64,000 bases of DNA. Origin: Lophium mytilinum (Eukaryota; Ascomycota; Dothideomycetes; Mytilinidiales; Mytilinidiaceae). Location: assembly GCA_010093605.1 (NCBI GenBank), contig MU004196.1, positions 88,255 through 152,254 on the forward strand, written 5' to 3'. Position numbers and translations under genes: made by a program. The notes beneath the pieces are model-generated. The model was not told the origin of the DNA. It ran no database searches and saw only the letters and a program-made list of their open reading frames with translations. Below are positions 45,414 to 57,050 of the stretch, piece after piece (position 1 is the first letter of the stretch; every line of letters starts with the position of its first letter).

Positions 45414-46075
45414 GGCGACTTGAGCTGTGAGGAGTCGGATGTGTGGTTTGCGAACCGCGAGAGCCGACTTGAAGAGTGCGGTGGAGATTTCCTAAGCGAA
45501 CCAACGCTAGCCCCAAAACGGTTGGGCCGACTCGAACCACTCAACCACAAAATTGAAGAAGATGCAATCCAATTATTGGGATATACGCGTGCTGTCGCAG
45601 CAACCACCTCAATGGCTTTGATCATACTACTGGTAGTTCTGTTCAAACCTTAATGGTCACATCTTCACTTTTGAATGAAGAGGGCAAAGCATTGATACCA
45701 ATTATACCGATTAGATTAACTAAAACCGAAATGTGAACCTAGCAGATACCTAGATACAGAGTGGAGGCCGTTTCTACATGACATCGTTTGAGGCGGCCAT
45801 CTTCTCAACCAGCCCCAAGCCTGCACCATAAACCGAAAGATACCCAGACATACGCTCACATGGCCGATCTAAGGCCTAAAAGTCATAGAGACAACCACCG
45901 TTGACTGGAAAGAAAGGATAGTGGGAGGTTCCACATTAAGAATTGCTTCCTTAAATGGGAAGATTTGTAACAAAAGATCGCTAAGAGATAGGGAGGGTGT
46001 AGCCTTGATGATGAGAAGCAGTGTCGAGAGCGAGCTAGGGAATGAAGGAGCGCACGAATGAGCGATTGCAAGGAC
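45414..46075. other. RPS14 promoter and 3' flank of the Cys4 gene
   Basis: About 660 bp, same-strand neighbours. No gene recognised. Confidence 0.5.
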
Positions 46076-47119
46076 TCAAAGCTTCGACGAAAGGCCGTTG
46101 ACCGCACGAGAGGCTTGAACAAAGAGTGTCGCTGGCTCATACCAGTCGTTTTCCTTGGAATAAACACCACAGATATCGTTGAGACCTTCAAGAAGGCCAG
46201 CCTCCGCCCAAGACTCGGGTGAGAATCGACACTTCGCTTTCCCCACGAAATCGCGCAGCATCGTCGCCTGACGCATAGAGCTGCGGATCTTTTCGTTCTG
46301 GCTTCCAAGAGCCTGAATCGTCACATCCAACACGACCTCTTTGCGGTATGTCAAACCGCTCTTTTGAGCATTGTTCGAGTTCAGTTCCGGTGTATCCGTC
46401 AACCTGGAACTGAACTCGCTCGCGAGAATGAGATCCTCGAGGATCTTGAGCTTCTCTCCCTGCTTCGAACGAGACTCCGCCTCCCTCTTCGCCTTGCCCA
46501 CCCGTTTTTGGCGTGACCGGGAAGTCCTCTGGGGATTCCCGGTGTCCGTAACGGTTCTCCCATCCGAAGGCGTCCCGACTCGAGGAGACCAGAAGGAACG
46601 CACGGATGAGGATCGACGATCGTGCATGGTAGCAGGGTCCGAAGCTCGGCGGTTGGCACTTTGTTGCCAATAGAACACGGGTTCCTCATCGGAAGAAGAA
46701 CGAGGCGTTGGCGGCGAAGCGCCGCTTTCCAGAGCGTTGACTGATGTTTGCGAGGCTGCAATACATTGATTGCAGCGAGTCTGGAGTGGTGATGCGGGGA
46801 AAAAGGTCCCACACTCGACGCAAGTCAACTGGGCATTCGTATGCCCATACGTTGATAAGGGCGTACACAGCCCGTTCAGTCCAGTGGTCATTGGGGATCC
46901 TGGTAATGAGGACCACTCCTGCTTTACTCGCGGTGCAGGAGCCGCATTTAGTAGTACATCAATGCCAGGGAGCGTGGTGGTCGGCTGGCTATGTGTAAGG
47001 AGAGGGCTGCAACACAGAATTAGTATGAACAAAAAAAGGAGCTCCAAAGAAACTCACGCAAGCTGCCCGGGACCTCTGACGCGGGGATTGACCCCACTGT
47101 AGTTTGATGTCCGCGTCAT
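46076..47119 (-). CDS. Unrecognised Cys4-motif protein (330 aa)
   Basis: Exons 47119-47058 and 47006-46076. Starts MTRTSNYSGVNPRVRGPGQL and continues across the splice with APLLTHSQPTTTLPGIDVLL. A putative zinc ribbon (CVECGTFFPASPLQTRC then NQC, i.e. C-x2-C-x12-C-x2-C) lies at about residues 85-105. A Ser/Arg-rich basic stretch follows (RTSRSRQKRVGKAKREAESR), then a helical C-terminal half with KLKILEDLILASEF, then TYRKEVVLDVTIQALGSQNE, then a short acidic-Trp motif. No enzyme motif. The layout, zinc ribbon plus helical domain, could suit a nuclear adaptor, but I do not recognise the family and propose no function. Confidence 0.75.
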
Positions 47120-48747
47120 CGTGTGTAGTGTATATAGAGGACTTGTTTGAATGAAGCGACGATATGTTATGGCAGGGTATAGCCTGTAAATTAGAGCTCC
47201 AACGCAAAAGTGAGCTTCGTCAAGACAGAAGGCTAGCAAGACACGACAATCGAGGACGACGAATGGAAAAACAAATGCTTTGGAGCGAGACCGGACGTCT
47301 TATATGTGTGAGTGAGCCACGATGAGATTGGCGAATATTGTGACCCGCCCCCAGCGCAGTGCGGGCGGGGCCGCATCGCATGTGCTCATTGTGGTTACAG
47401 CGAGCAATTGGACACAACTGCAGACGAGGCTCGAGGATGCAAGACTGCTGGGTCATCTGGATCCCCCCTCCAGAGCAAAGTCGAGTCGCACCTTTGTGAT
47501 AGATCGAGTATAGGGCCGCATGTCTGCCTAAAACGATTGGTGGTGGCACTCCCTTGCATGAAGCCCTTAACTCAGCCCATAGATATGAGAACCATTTACC
47601 TGTTGTACGAGTACGCTGAATAGGTCGGAGAGCGCTCCGGGATGTTGAAGAGGGATCCCTGGACGAGGACAGGCTCGGGAGGCGGAACCAGTGAAAAAGC
47701 AAGGCTTTGCTTGACTGCATTTTCACCGCCAGTACGTACTCCAGAGCACCACCCCGCTCCGCCAACGGCAGTACAGTTTCGATGCATGGAGGCAGGGAGG
47801 CTGTTAGTACCCGTCGCTGAACGTGCAGCCAGCCTGAATACGAGCAGTGCCAGGCCTCAAGACGAAAATGCAAGACACGGGCTGCCGTCACGGGCACCGG
47901 CTCCAGGATGTGTGACGGTCGTGGAAGGCTATCTTGGAACTGCAGTCTCGTTGATCAAAGCGGGCGAGAGCGCCATAAAGCTGCAAGCAGCGACTGATGC
48001 GATGGAGCGGGCGGCGGGCGAGCACGCCTTGGAGTCTCGGAGGGCCATTGGGGATGTGGCGGTTTCCAGAACTGAGGTTGGTAAACGCGGGGCGGACGTG
48101 GATTCGACAACGGTCTTGTTACGCAGAATCAACAATGTGATACAGGGCTAGAAAACCTTACCCGATGCCGCGCGCATTGCTACTGGCAGAGAGCCCGCCC
48201 TGCTTGCAGCTCGCAGTTGTAGGACTGGATCAAGGCCAATCTGTGCCTCCGATCCGTTGCCGCTACCCGTCCTGCAGCAGCACGCCATAGTCAGTCGTAG
48301 GGATCGAGCTTCATGGCACAAGCACGACTTTGAGAAGATGTGTTGTTGGTACCAAAAGGAAATGCATTTTCGCTGCTGCATACACGAGAGACGGACCTAT
48401 GTATAGACACGAAGTTGAAAGAGAGTAGCACTTCCATGAAAACCTTCCATAAGCAATCCACCGTATCTAGCACCCTCAAGAGCGGGCTAAGGCTTTTAAT
48501 AGCATGAGCGGCCATGAGAGCCGCATATTAGGACTTCCAAACTTCTACCCCTGTCGCCCAAGGTACATACAGCTGATCCATTCTCGGCAACGTCCCACCC
48601 TCATAACACCAACAGAACTCGCTCGCTACGTGCCTTCGGGACCCGATCCAGCCTCGAAAGATGGATGCAGAACGCTGTCGAAGAAGAAACATAATTCTCG
48701 AATTAGTCTATGCAATTATTGTCGAAACGCCAGCGTCATTGAACCTC
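47120..48747. other. Intergenic between the Cys4 gene and ECM33
   Basis: About 1.6 kb: promoter of the Cys4 gene on the left, 3' flank of ECM33 on the right. Open frames at 47220-47897 (-) and 47642-48151 (+) overlap one another and show no domain. Confidence 0.5.
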
Positions 48748-50099
48748 CTAGAGCAACCCAAAGAAAGCGGCAATCAGACCCGACACACCCATCACGGCCG
48801 AGGAGATCTCGACGCGACCGGCAGCGCCAGTCTTGCTGGCCTTGGCACCGCCGGCAGTGGAGGTAGGGGTGGTGCCAGCTCCTCCGGGGTTGGAGACCTT
48901 GCCCTCGCAGACGTAGTCACCCTTGATAACGGAGCTGTCCTTGAGGTCCGAGAAGTGGGCGCACTGCTTGGTGAGGTCACCGGTCGACTGAATGTTGAAT
49001 GCACCCTGAACGTCCTTGAGGCCAGGTAGAGCGACACTGATACGGAGTTAGCAAAATTGTGCATAGTGCGAATTCATAAACTTACTCAGAGAAGTTGCCG
49101 TTGAAGTCAACAGCACCAACGACCTTCTGCAGAGCGGTGAATCCATCAACTTGGCCGAGATCAGTGTTGTTGGCAACGGTGAAGCCACCTCCGACGCTCT
49201 TCAGGAGAGGAAGAGAGATGTTGGCAAGCTTGGTGTTGGAAACGAACGACAGATCCTTGCCGACCGTGGTGAGGTTGGCGCCAATGAACGACTCAATGTC
49301 ATTTCCGTAGAAACCCAAAGATCCGTTGATAGACTCAAGAGACGGGATGGAGATGGAAGAGCAGTTGCGGAAAGTCATGTTGTTGGCCCAGATCATGTTG
49401 GGGAAGGAGACATTGACGGCAGGGTTGTTGGCCTCCAGAGTGAGGGCGTTTCCGACCTGGGTCAGCTGCAGGGTGATATCGTTAAGGTATCGGTTGTTGG
49501 CAATGTAGAAAGTGTCGACAGTCTCCAGATCGATACCCTCGAGCGAGTTGAGCTCAGTGTTCTGGATGTTGATGGTCGAGGCCTTGGTGACGGTGGTCGT
49601 GAAGGTCAATTGCTGCAGGTTGGGCAGCGCATTCCATTCAATGTCGTCAACAGCGGCGAGACGGGGGAAGTTCAGGCTGGTCAGGACTTGCACCTCATTC
49701 AGCGTGAACTTGCCGGTAATCTCCGTCAAGCTGTCGGCGCCAATGGATGTGATGAGCGACACGTTGGTGACAGTGAAGTCGCCATCGATCTTCTGCACGG
49801 TGGGAATGTTGATCTGGTCCGTGGTGCCCGTAGCAATGACGACGTTACCGGTGAAGGTCTTGCAAGCTGCCAATGCAGTCGCATCGCCCTGGTTCTGGAT
49901 GGTGGTCGCCGAAGCACTGCACGAGGCGGCTATAAACAGAACGCGTCAGCATAGTGTTCCGAGGCTGCAATTGCTGCCAGCGGCGATGGAAAGGGCTCGC
50001 TGTCGATGAAGACGTGGTGTGATGATAAGGGTGTAACATACCGACAGCTGTCCCTGCGGCCGCGAGGGCGGGCAGGACAAATCGTGTGAGGAGAGACAT
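48748..50099 (-). CDS. ECM33: ECM33-type GPI-anchored cell wall protein (396 aa)
   Basis: Exons 50099-50042, 49929-49086, 49036-48748. Has a signal peptide (MSLLTRFVLPALAAAGTAVG), split by intron 1, then AASCSASATTIQNQGDATAL. The body is the leucine-rich L-domain-like repeat of the Ecm33/Sps2 family: about ten repeats of the type ITSIGADSLTEITGKFTL and FPRLAAVDDI..., with many N-x-S/T sites. The end has a Cys pair (QCAHFSD...DYVCEG), a Gly/Thr/Ser-rich linker and a hydrophobic GPI signal (SGLIAAFFGLL). Ecm33 keeps the cell wall intact. Codon use is strongly C-biased, fitting high expression. The last 70 residues lie in a separate exon. Confidence 0.93.
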
Positions 50100-50142
50100 T
50101 GTGAGGAGGCCTTGCTGGTGGTTGTGAACTGCAGCGTGAGGT

Positions 50143-50204
50143 CAGCGAGGCTGGAGAACAAAAGTGCAGCGAGGCTGGAGAACAAAAGTGCAGCGAGGCT
50201 GAAG
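50143..50204 (+). repeat. 24-bp tandem repeat in the ECM33 upstream region
   Basis: Two perfect copies of CAGCGAGGCTGGAGAACAAA AGTG (50143-50166, 50167-50190) and a third partial copy to 50204. It lies 44-105 bp upstream of the ECM33 ATG, so it is probably in the 5' leader or core promoter. Confidence 0.85.
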
Positions 50205-52089
50205 AGCTGAGGTAGCTCAACGGTGCCAAGGGTGAATACGAACCTGGGAGACTGGATTAAAATGCTAAGTACCGGCACTGGTGCGATATGGTGGGAATGG
50301 AATTCGGACACGAAGATACTGAGCGAGTGTAAGAGAAGAGAAGAGGAAGAAGTAGCCTCAACGAATGCCGGCTGGGGGGGAACTGGCGACGGTGGACGAG
50401 GAAAGAAGAGTGTGAGGTGGAGGGTTTTTGCTGCAGCGGAGGAGCGAGGGTGAGGACAAAAAGGAGGCAGGAAGCACGGGCTCAGAACGCACGCTAGCGA
50501 CGGCCAGGGCTAAACGCGGCCGGCTCTCCTTCCAAAGCGTGTGGCGAGTGCAGATAGCGATAGACGGACTGCCGTGCTATTGGCAGATCGCGCCCGAGCT
50601 GGGGAGTTGGGACTGGGGATTTTTGGCTGGGGGGCATTCACTGGACGGCTGGACGGTGAGGGAAGTTCAATCGAAGCTGGAAAGACGCAGTGTGGCAGGA
50701 AGAAAGCTGGGGATAGGCAGAATGCACGCTGGAACGCTGGCCCGCGACGACGGCATCAATTGATGGCTGGGCGTGTTTCCGCAGGTGTTTCTGTGGCGTC
50801 AAGGGCATTGTTTTGGCTGGCGCATCACCCGACTCAACGCGCTCGCTGGCCACACGTCCTCTGCTTCTGACAGGCGTGAGACCGAGCACGTCGCCGGCTC
50901 CAGCACACGCATAACTCACCCCCAACGAATGGCTGGAATGGCTGGGACGGCATTGCTGTTGTCGTCATGACCCTCTGCGCAACGCTGGCACTCTGGACGT
51001 CGTTCAGGCGGCTCCTCTGAGGAACCGGACGGAGACGAGATCCATGGGCCGAGATCCAAATCCACAGCAGTTCCTCCTTCAGATGAGCCGACGCGCACGC
51101 CACGTCCAAATCCACCACCAGATGCACCAGTTCCCCACCGCGACCAACGGCCCAGGGCCCCGGCACGCGCAATCTGCTCGGATGGCGTTTGTGGCCGTCG
51201 TTTCCAGCACACCCTCGCTCGTCAGGCTTGCCAGGCCGCAGACGCCCAATTTCCGCGCTCAGATCTGCTGCTGCGCCAGCCTTGCCGTGCCAATTTGGCT
51301 TATCGGCGCCGCCACCGTCATCTCTCGCGCGTCGCACACGGTCGCCGCCGTGTCCGATGTGTTGCAGTTTGCTGGCGGCCGGAGCACGAGGCCCTCTCGT
51401 CGCTCGGTTGGTGTCCAGCTCGTCTCCAGCTGTCCCAGCACTCGGCAACCCGTCACGGCTAGCAGGCGTCGCAAGCTGCTGCAGCGGGCGATATCAAGCG
51501 GCCTTGATATCGACTGTTCCCTCCCAATCAGCCACGGCCGTTGCCGCTGGTGCAGCGACGGCGGATCGACGGCGATGCAGCCAAGACAATCTTGCAACCC
51601 GTTGCGGCAAGCCTCGAGCCGGGGTGTAAAAGCTGTTCCCTGGACGGCAGACCCTGATGGCATTGTTTGGGCCAGACTCCTTTCACGCCCGCTTCACATG
51701 GCAATTTTGATTGCTGGGAGCAACTCCGGCCGCCCGTTTGTCTGGCCTCTTCTCCCACTCCAGCAACTGAACACCGCCATGGCTGTCCAGGAACATCCTC
51801 ACTGTTCGCCCTCCTGCTCATGAAACAGCAGAAAGCCGCGGGCTTCAGGGGTCGTTGCCCCACTAATCAACCTCAGGACTAACGACGGCCACCAAAATAA
51901 CACCAAATTGGCAATCACTGTTTCCCAGTTTTCATCTCCAAGAATCCTGCTCCGCTGCATCACATCTCCACCGTCTTCCGCAAACGCTTGTTTGCCGCTG
52001 TCATGATGGCAAGCGTTGCGCTGGCGAAAGAAGCTTCACTAGGGCCGCTCTCCTGACCTAGATCTACATAACCTTCACAGATCCATGTA

Positions 52090-52289
52090 TACCGTATGTA
52101 CTGAGATTGTTGAGACGGGGCTCTTGGCACCGCTATCTTAAGCATACCTGTTCCAGCGTATCAGCTCGCCGCGATCGAGCTGAAATGTGGGCCTGTCGGC
52201 GCCTGACAGCCCGATCTTGGACCAGCAGTAACTCGGATAGGTTTAGGCACGCCAAGAGCCCCGTCTCAACAATCTCAGTACATACGGTA
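52090..52289. mobile_element. Short element with perfect 39-bp inverted repeats (MITE-like)
   Basis: TACCGTATGTACTGAGATTG TTGAGACGGGGCTCTTGGC at 52090-52128 is repeated perfectly in reverse complement at 52251-52289, enclosing 122 bp. The arms stop sharply on both sides. If the outer TA is a target duplication, the element is 52092-52287 and starts CCGTATG, consistent with a Tc1/mariner-type MITE. The perfect arms suggest a young insertion or recent conversion. No coding capacity. Confidence 0.75.
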
Positions 52290-52889
52290 GGTACCCGTCA
52301 CCTCCAGCAGGCCAGAGCTTTCCAACGTCGAAGCTGCTGGCAAGGGGCACAAAGCGGCAAATTTCGGATATTTACAGTACTGTACCTCGAAAATCGCCCT
52401 CGATGCAACGACACCTCCATAACCACGGCACTCCCTGCCAGTATCGCTCTTATACCAGTACCCAGTGGCGTTCGATTCGTAGAGAACGTCACCGCATGGA
52501 CAAATATACTTGCTAATGCATCTCCAAGGCCCCCACGGTAGAGATTCTGTCAGGTTCATGCAAAACACCCAGCAGGTACTACAGCAGGCCGTTGTGCATT
52601 GTGGAACACCGGCAGCAAGAGGAGAAGATTCCGCGGCGCCCTGCAGCACTAACCTCCACCATTTCCGGGTTTCTTGTCTCCCCTCTGACAGCCGCCTACC
52701 AAGGTCCGCGTCTTGATCCGCCTTGTCCCGGGTGAGACAGATTCTCCCCACACTCGAATTGAGATCTCTCATCGCTATATCGGTCGACCTGCCGCCAGAC
52801 GACAGCCTGGAGATTCGCCACATCCCTCTTCTTTTTCGTGCCTGCGCCTGGCATTGGCTCTCCTGCACTTCGCGTGTCACTCGAACCAC
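52275..52889 (-). CDS. Cysteine-rich open frame, unrecognised
   Basis: A continuous minus-strand frame whose second half has about 12 cysteines in roughly 90 residues: QCTTACCSTCWVFC, then RCISKYICPCGDV, then ECRGYG, then YCKYP and LCPLP. Aromatic residues and plausible codons suggest real protein, perhaps one exon of a small Cys-rich protein, but no signal peptide is visible upstream and the last 15 bp lie inside the right arm of the inverted-repeat element. Start uncertain (first ATG at about 52772). It may be a chance frame. Confidence 0.25.
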   Translation of the reverse strand: MVRVTREVQESQCQAQARKRRGMWRISRLSSGGRSTDIAMRDLNSSVGRICLTRDKADQDADLGRRLSEGRQETRKWWRLVLQGAAESSPLAAGVPQCTTACCSTCWVFCMNLTESLPWGPWRCISKYICPCGDVLYESNATGYWYKSDTGRECRGYGGVVASRAIFEVQYCKYPKFAALCPLPAASTLESSGLLEVTGTYRMY

Positions 52890-54049
52890 TGTATGGAATG
52901 CGAACCCAGACCGGCATCAATACATCCGTCTGCAAGGGATGCCCGCCCAACCTACTGGCATGCGTTTCTCGCTCGTCTGCTGAAACGCATCAGAGAAACC
53001 TTCCGGCGTGCATTTGGCGTCGGAGGCGTGCACGACCATCACGACATAACTGCATATAATTCTCCAACGATGCTGTGCCATGCAGACCGCGACTAATGCA
53101 GCTCGACACGAGTTGACAGGCACTGACAGCTGCGGCCCACCCATCCGCCCATGACGGTGCTCAGGAGCACGAACCAGACCTCAAATGCAACATGCCTACG
53201 CCCCGTGCGAAGGAGGCGTTCTCTGCCCTGCTGTTTCTGCCGTCGAGGGAAGAGGTCTACGCCTTTCATGATCTGAGGGCTGCTCCCAATGTGGGCTCGT
53301 AGTCGTTGGGCTGCGCTGAGGGCAATTACGCCGATGACGGGAGCATTCTATACTCTCAATGGCAGCGATCTTCATCACGATTGTCCAGGCAGCCTCGTCT
53401 TCATGGCGTCAATCAAAGCACTAAATTCGGTTCAATATGTGTAACTACCTACGAGACCAGCCATTACACATGCTCTGTGAAAGAAAGGGTGCAAGGGATG
53501 CACCAGAATGTCCAAGTCTGAGCATGATTGCGAAGCAACAACGATATCTATCTATCTGTCATGACAGATTAGATTACTTTTTCCGCAATTTAAGGACGAG
53601 TTTCTGGTACTCTCTGTACGGCTGACCATCTAGTATCGCTGATCAGCCTTCGTAGAGCTGTACCCTTTCCTCGGAATAGAGCCCATCGCATACCCCTAGA
53701 TACACCGGCCTCGCATAATTGAGGGGCACGCTTCTTTACTATTATATAGAGCGCTTATACACAGTTCCGATATCCGGAAAAGCTTGGAATATTTAGCCCT
53801 TTACAAGTCGATGAACGCGACCAGGAAAGCGGTCTTGGGAGCAGTGTGTTCGGGGTTCAACTTCACACCCAGACGAGATGTTATTCACACACTCTTGGAC
53901 ATAACATGGAGCACCACAAGCAGTGGCGGAAGAGTATCGTATTAGAAACTTTGATAGTACCTAAAAAGACTCATGACTACATACAACATCTGTCACATGC
54001 CTAACTTTTATACCCGCTGCCATACATGACCAAGTGACTGATCATTCTC

Positions 54050-55566
54050 TCAAACACCTTGCATCACACTAACATCGACATCCTCAATCCTCCACATATA
54101 CCACATAAACAAACTCCTGCGACTCATTAGCTCCATCCCCCCTACACCCAGCAAATGAATACAACGGAATCACGCACCTATACGGCGAAAACTTCGCCGC
54201 CGTATCCAGCATATCCTGCTCACTCATATACTTCCACTTCCCACCCTTCCCCTTCAGCTTCGCCACATCTTTACCGACATAGGTCGCCATGCCGCGCCTG
54301 CAACCCACAAAGTCAGCACTCCACTACCCCCAAACCACCAACAATAAGATGAATAACATGGAACGGTAAACTCACTGCACCCCCAAATCCCCGGTACTGA
54401 ACACATCGCACCGCTTCAGCCCAAAGCACGCAAACATCTCCACGCTCCACCGCCCCAGCCCGCGCACCGCGATCAGCATCTCCATCACCTCGGCGTCGGT
54501 CGCGGCAACGAGCTTCTGCGCGGAGAGCTCGCCGGATGCGAATTTCTGCGCCAGGCCTTGGATGTACTCGGCTTTGCGCTGCGAGAGGCCGGCTGTGCGG
54601 AGGGTTTCGAGGGGGGTAGCGGCGACGACGGCGGGGGCGGGGAAGGCGGAGGAGGAGTCGGAAGACGAGGAGGGGGCGGAGGCGGGCGGGGAGAAGAGGG
54701 CGATGAATTTGCGCTTTATGGAGGCGGCGGCGGCGCCGGAGACCTGGTACCGGCTGTCAGACTTTAGAGATATATAGAGGCATCGCACGCGCATATACCT
54801 GCTGTCCTATGATCCCGCTCGCGAGCGCTTGGAACGGCTCGACTACCTCCATTAGTCCGGTGGGGGAGAAGGGCGTGCAGTGGTGTTGCTCGATCACGGG
54901 GGCGAGCTTGGGGTCGACGCGGAGGAGGTGCGCGCAGGCGTCTTGCAGAAGGGTCTCGGTGGTGGTGGTTGGTGGGGGCACGCCGAGGGGTGGGCCGGTT
55001 GCTATGACTGCTTTTTTGGCTCGTTTGGGTTTCTTGGGGGCGGGTTCCGCTTCTGCGGTTTCTTCTGGCACTTCTTTTGGCACTGGGTCGAAAGTAGGGG
55101 GCTTCACGGGCGAGGATGTGTACGCCGAGACCCGCGATCCGCCTGGGGTTGACAGCATTGCGTTTGTGGCATGTGGCTCTGCTGGGCGTGCCTTTTGCTT
55201 TGCTTGGATGTTGCTAGGGAGTGGGATTGGGGAGGAGGAAACCATGAGACGGACGCCAGATGGTGTGGGCGTGAGAGGGGGCGCTTTGAGCGCATCTTTT
55301 GCTGGCTGCGTCCTACGGCGCTTGGTCGTGGGGGTTGTTGGGACTGTGAAATCGGGCTCAGGTTCTGTAGGGAGCGTATTTGAGGTTTGAGTTGGTAAAG
55401 TTGGGGATGTTGCGGGTTTGCGCTTCTTGGACGCCGCGGGGGCTTTGGTGGACGCAGTTTTGGACTTCTTTCCAGTAGTAGTCTGTAAAGTCCCATTTTG
55501 AACGGCTTTCTCTGGCGTATCAACTGTAGTGCCTGTGGAAATGCGCGTGGAGCGGCGGAGAGACAT
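54050..55566 (-). CDS. MAG1: DNA-3-methyladenine glycosylase, HhH-GPD family (440 aa)
   Basis: Exons 55566-54799, 54743-54376, 54297-54178, 54116-54050. A base-excision repair enzyme that removes alkylated purines in the nucleus. The first 190 residues are basic and disordered (KKRKPATS; KRRRTQPAK; KKPKRAKKA), with likely nuclear localisation signals. The catalytic domain starts near TETLLQDACAHLLRVDPKLA. It has the family block FQALASGIIGQQVSGAAAAS across the first splice, the helix-hairpin-helix LIAVRGLGRWSVEMF, and the catalytic Asp in FSTGDLGVQRGM, formed across the second splice. The C-terminus is restored by a tiny last exon: SLFMWYMWRIEDVDVSVMQG. Compared with yeast Mag1 (296 aa) the extra length is the N-terminal tail and an Ala/Ser-rich loop (about 275-300). 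Confidence 0.93.
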
Positions 55567-56434
55567 GGTGGGGAAGGCTGGGTGACGTAGATTGGTTAGA
55601 GTTGATATCTGCGAGTTTTGTCAGATATTTAGCCTGGAATGAGAGTAGGATGACTGGAATACTTTCGAGAATCTCGATAGTAAAGTATGGCTTAAGGCCA
55701 ACGCTCGCAGCGACATACAACGGTGGAAATTTAAAGCCTGCTGGACGCGTCGAGGGATGAGGTTGAGCTGCGCGCTGACATTCGCGCTGCCACATGACCG
55801 GAGTTTCCGAGGCCAAGATGATGGCTGCTTATGTGACCAATTAGTGTCGTTCTTTTCGTAATCACCTCGAAAATTACGACGGCAAGACATATAGCTGGAA
55901 CTGGTTGCAACTTAGGGGAATTGTTCCAAGCACTCGATTTGGTATTCTGGATGTTTAGGTGCTTCACGTTGGCTCCCGAGGCCACTAGGCGTCATCGATC
56001 TCATGATGCTTCAAAGAACAGCAGAAATTAAATCGAGAAGAACATGCAACATTCACAGTTCAGGACGCCCTGTACGGAACACTGAGCTTTGCTAGTATTT
56101 TATCACCCGGAAACGGCATTGAGATCGAAGACTCGAGGAGACCTGACCGTCATTGATTCCTCTCCTGAATCCGTTCAGTGCATACTTCGACGATTGAAAT
56201 ATCATATCTTGTGGCGTTGTTCCGCACAGCGATTGTGAGCAAATGACCACACATAGTTTACAATTCGAAGTTCTGGAGGTTCCTGCGTAAAGCGAAGAAA
56301 ATTGGCCAACTCGACGTTTTGATGCAGCTGATATACACTCTAATGCACATAAACAGTTGAAATGGAAACCCTCGAATCCCAACATAAACACATTTCTGAG
56401 TATCAAGGAGACGATTGCCCTTGCCTCCAGTGCT
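55567..56434. other. Intergenic: glycosylase promoter and QCR7 3' flank
   Basis: About 870 bp, no gene recognised. The minus frame at 56406-56092 has no domain. Confidence 0.5.
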
Positions 56435-57050
56435 CTAGTGGTACATCTTGGGGCCGTGCTTCTTTTGCGTCGTCGGCTTTGTTATCACCATCGCCTCCAA
56501 GTCTTCACGCTCCTTGAGCTCGGCCTCGATCTCTTCGATGAGAGGGGTCAGGTATGGTACATCCTGAGCCTGTCAGTCTTGCCGCATGAGCGTTAGCGTT
56601 GAATTTGTCCTACCTCTTCCGGCTTTGTGTGCTCTTCCTTGGGGAGAAGCTGGTGGGATAGCGAGAGCTAGGGCATCTTAGCAAGTGTTCCTTCGCCCAA
56701 TTGAACCGGTGATCAAACCTGGAATGCACGTCGCATGCGGAAAACACGGTCGTAGGCTTCCTTGGGGGGGAGTCGCTTGATGGCGAGCATGACGGTGTCG
56801 TTCTCCTCCGGGATCAGGTCATCGGCCCTGTGGATCACACCAAGTCAGATGCGCTCTCTATATGAAGAACAATTGTTTCCTAGGACTCCAAGTAGCCGTG
56901 GCAGAGCAATTGGGTTCGAGGAGGGCGGTCGTACCTCAAGCCGAGCTTCCTGTAGCCCGACGCATTGGCATACCAGTTTGCCAACGGCTTCATCCACCGG
57001 GTCAGCCACTGCCGCTTGAGGACGAATGGCGCGAGGGAGGGCTGCGACAT
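56435..57050 (-). CDS. QCR7: Cytochrome b-c1 complex subunit 7 (135 aa)
   Basis: Exons 57050-56935, 56827-56719, 56667-56614, 56563-56435. A small matrix-side subunit of respiratory complex III (the 14-kDa ubiquinol-cytochrome c reductase binding protein). It reads MSQPSLAPFVLKRQWLTRWM, then WYANASGYRKLGLRADDLIP, then ENDTVMLAIKRLPPKEAYDR, then FRMRRAFQLSLSHQLLPKEE, then DVPYLTPLIEEIEAELKERE, all in the expected order. Yeast Qcr7 has 127 aa, so the length is right. Exon 3 is only 54 nt. Divergent from the mitochondrial carrier gene. Confidence 0.95.

Larger units (their letters stand above)
50100..54049. other. Gene-poor region between ECM33 and the glycosylase gene
   Basis: About 3.9 kb. 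The first kb is the ECM33 promoter, with a 24-bp tandem repeat. From 50.3 to 52.0 kb is GC-rich with open frames in several phases (the longest, plus 51044-51823, lacks any domain). The inverted-repeat element is at 52090-52289 and a Cys-rich frame at 52275-52889. The remainder to 54.05 kb shows nothing recognisable. Confidence 0.5.

Noticed and set aside
45500-45545. Possible tRNA T-arm (GACTCGAACCAC) on the minus strand near RPS14
   Set aside because: No acceptor stem or anticodon arm could be built around it.
49151-49954. 267-aa plus-strand frame across ECM33
   Set aside because: Antisense shadow of the strongly codon-biased ECM33 exon; the minus strand clearly encodes the L-domain repeats.
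51044-51823. 259-aa plus-strand open frame in the region after ECM33
   Set aside because: GC-rich DNA with open frames in several phases on both strands; no domain, no coherent residue pattern, no promoter or neighbour context.
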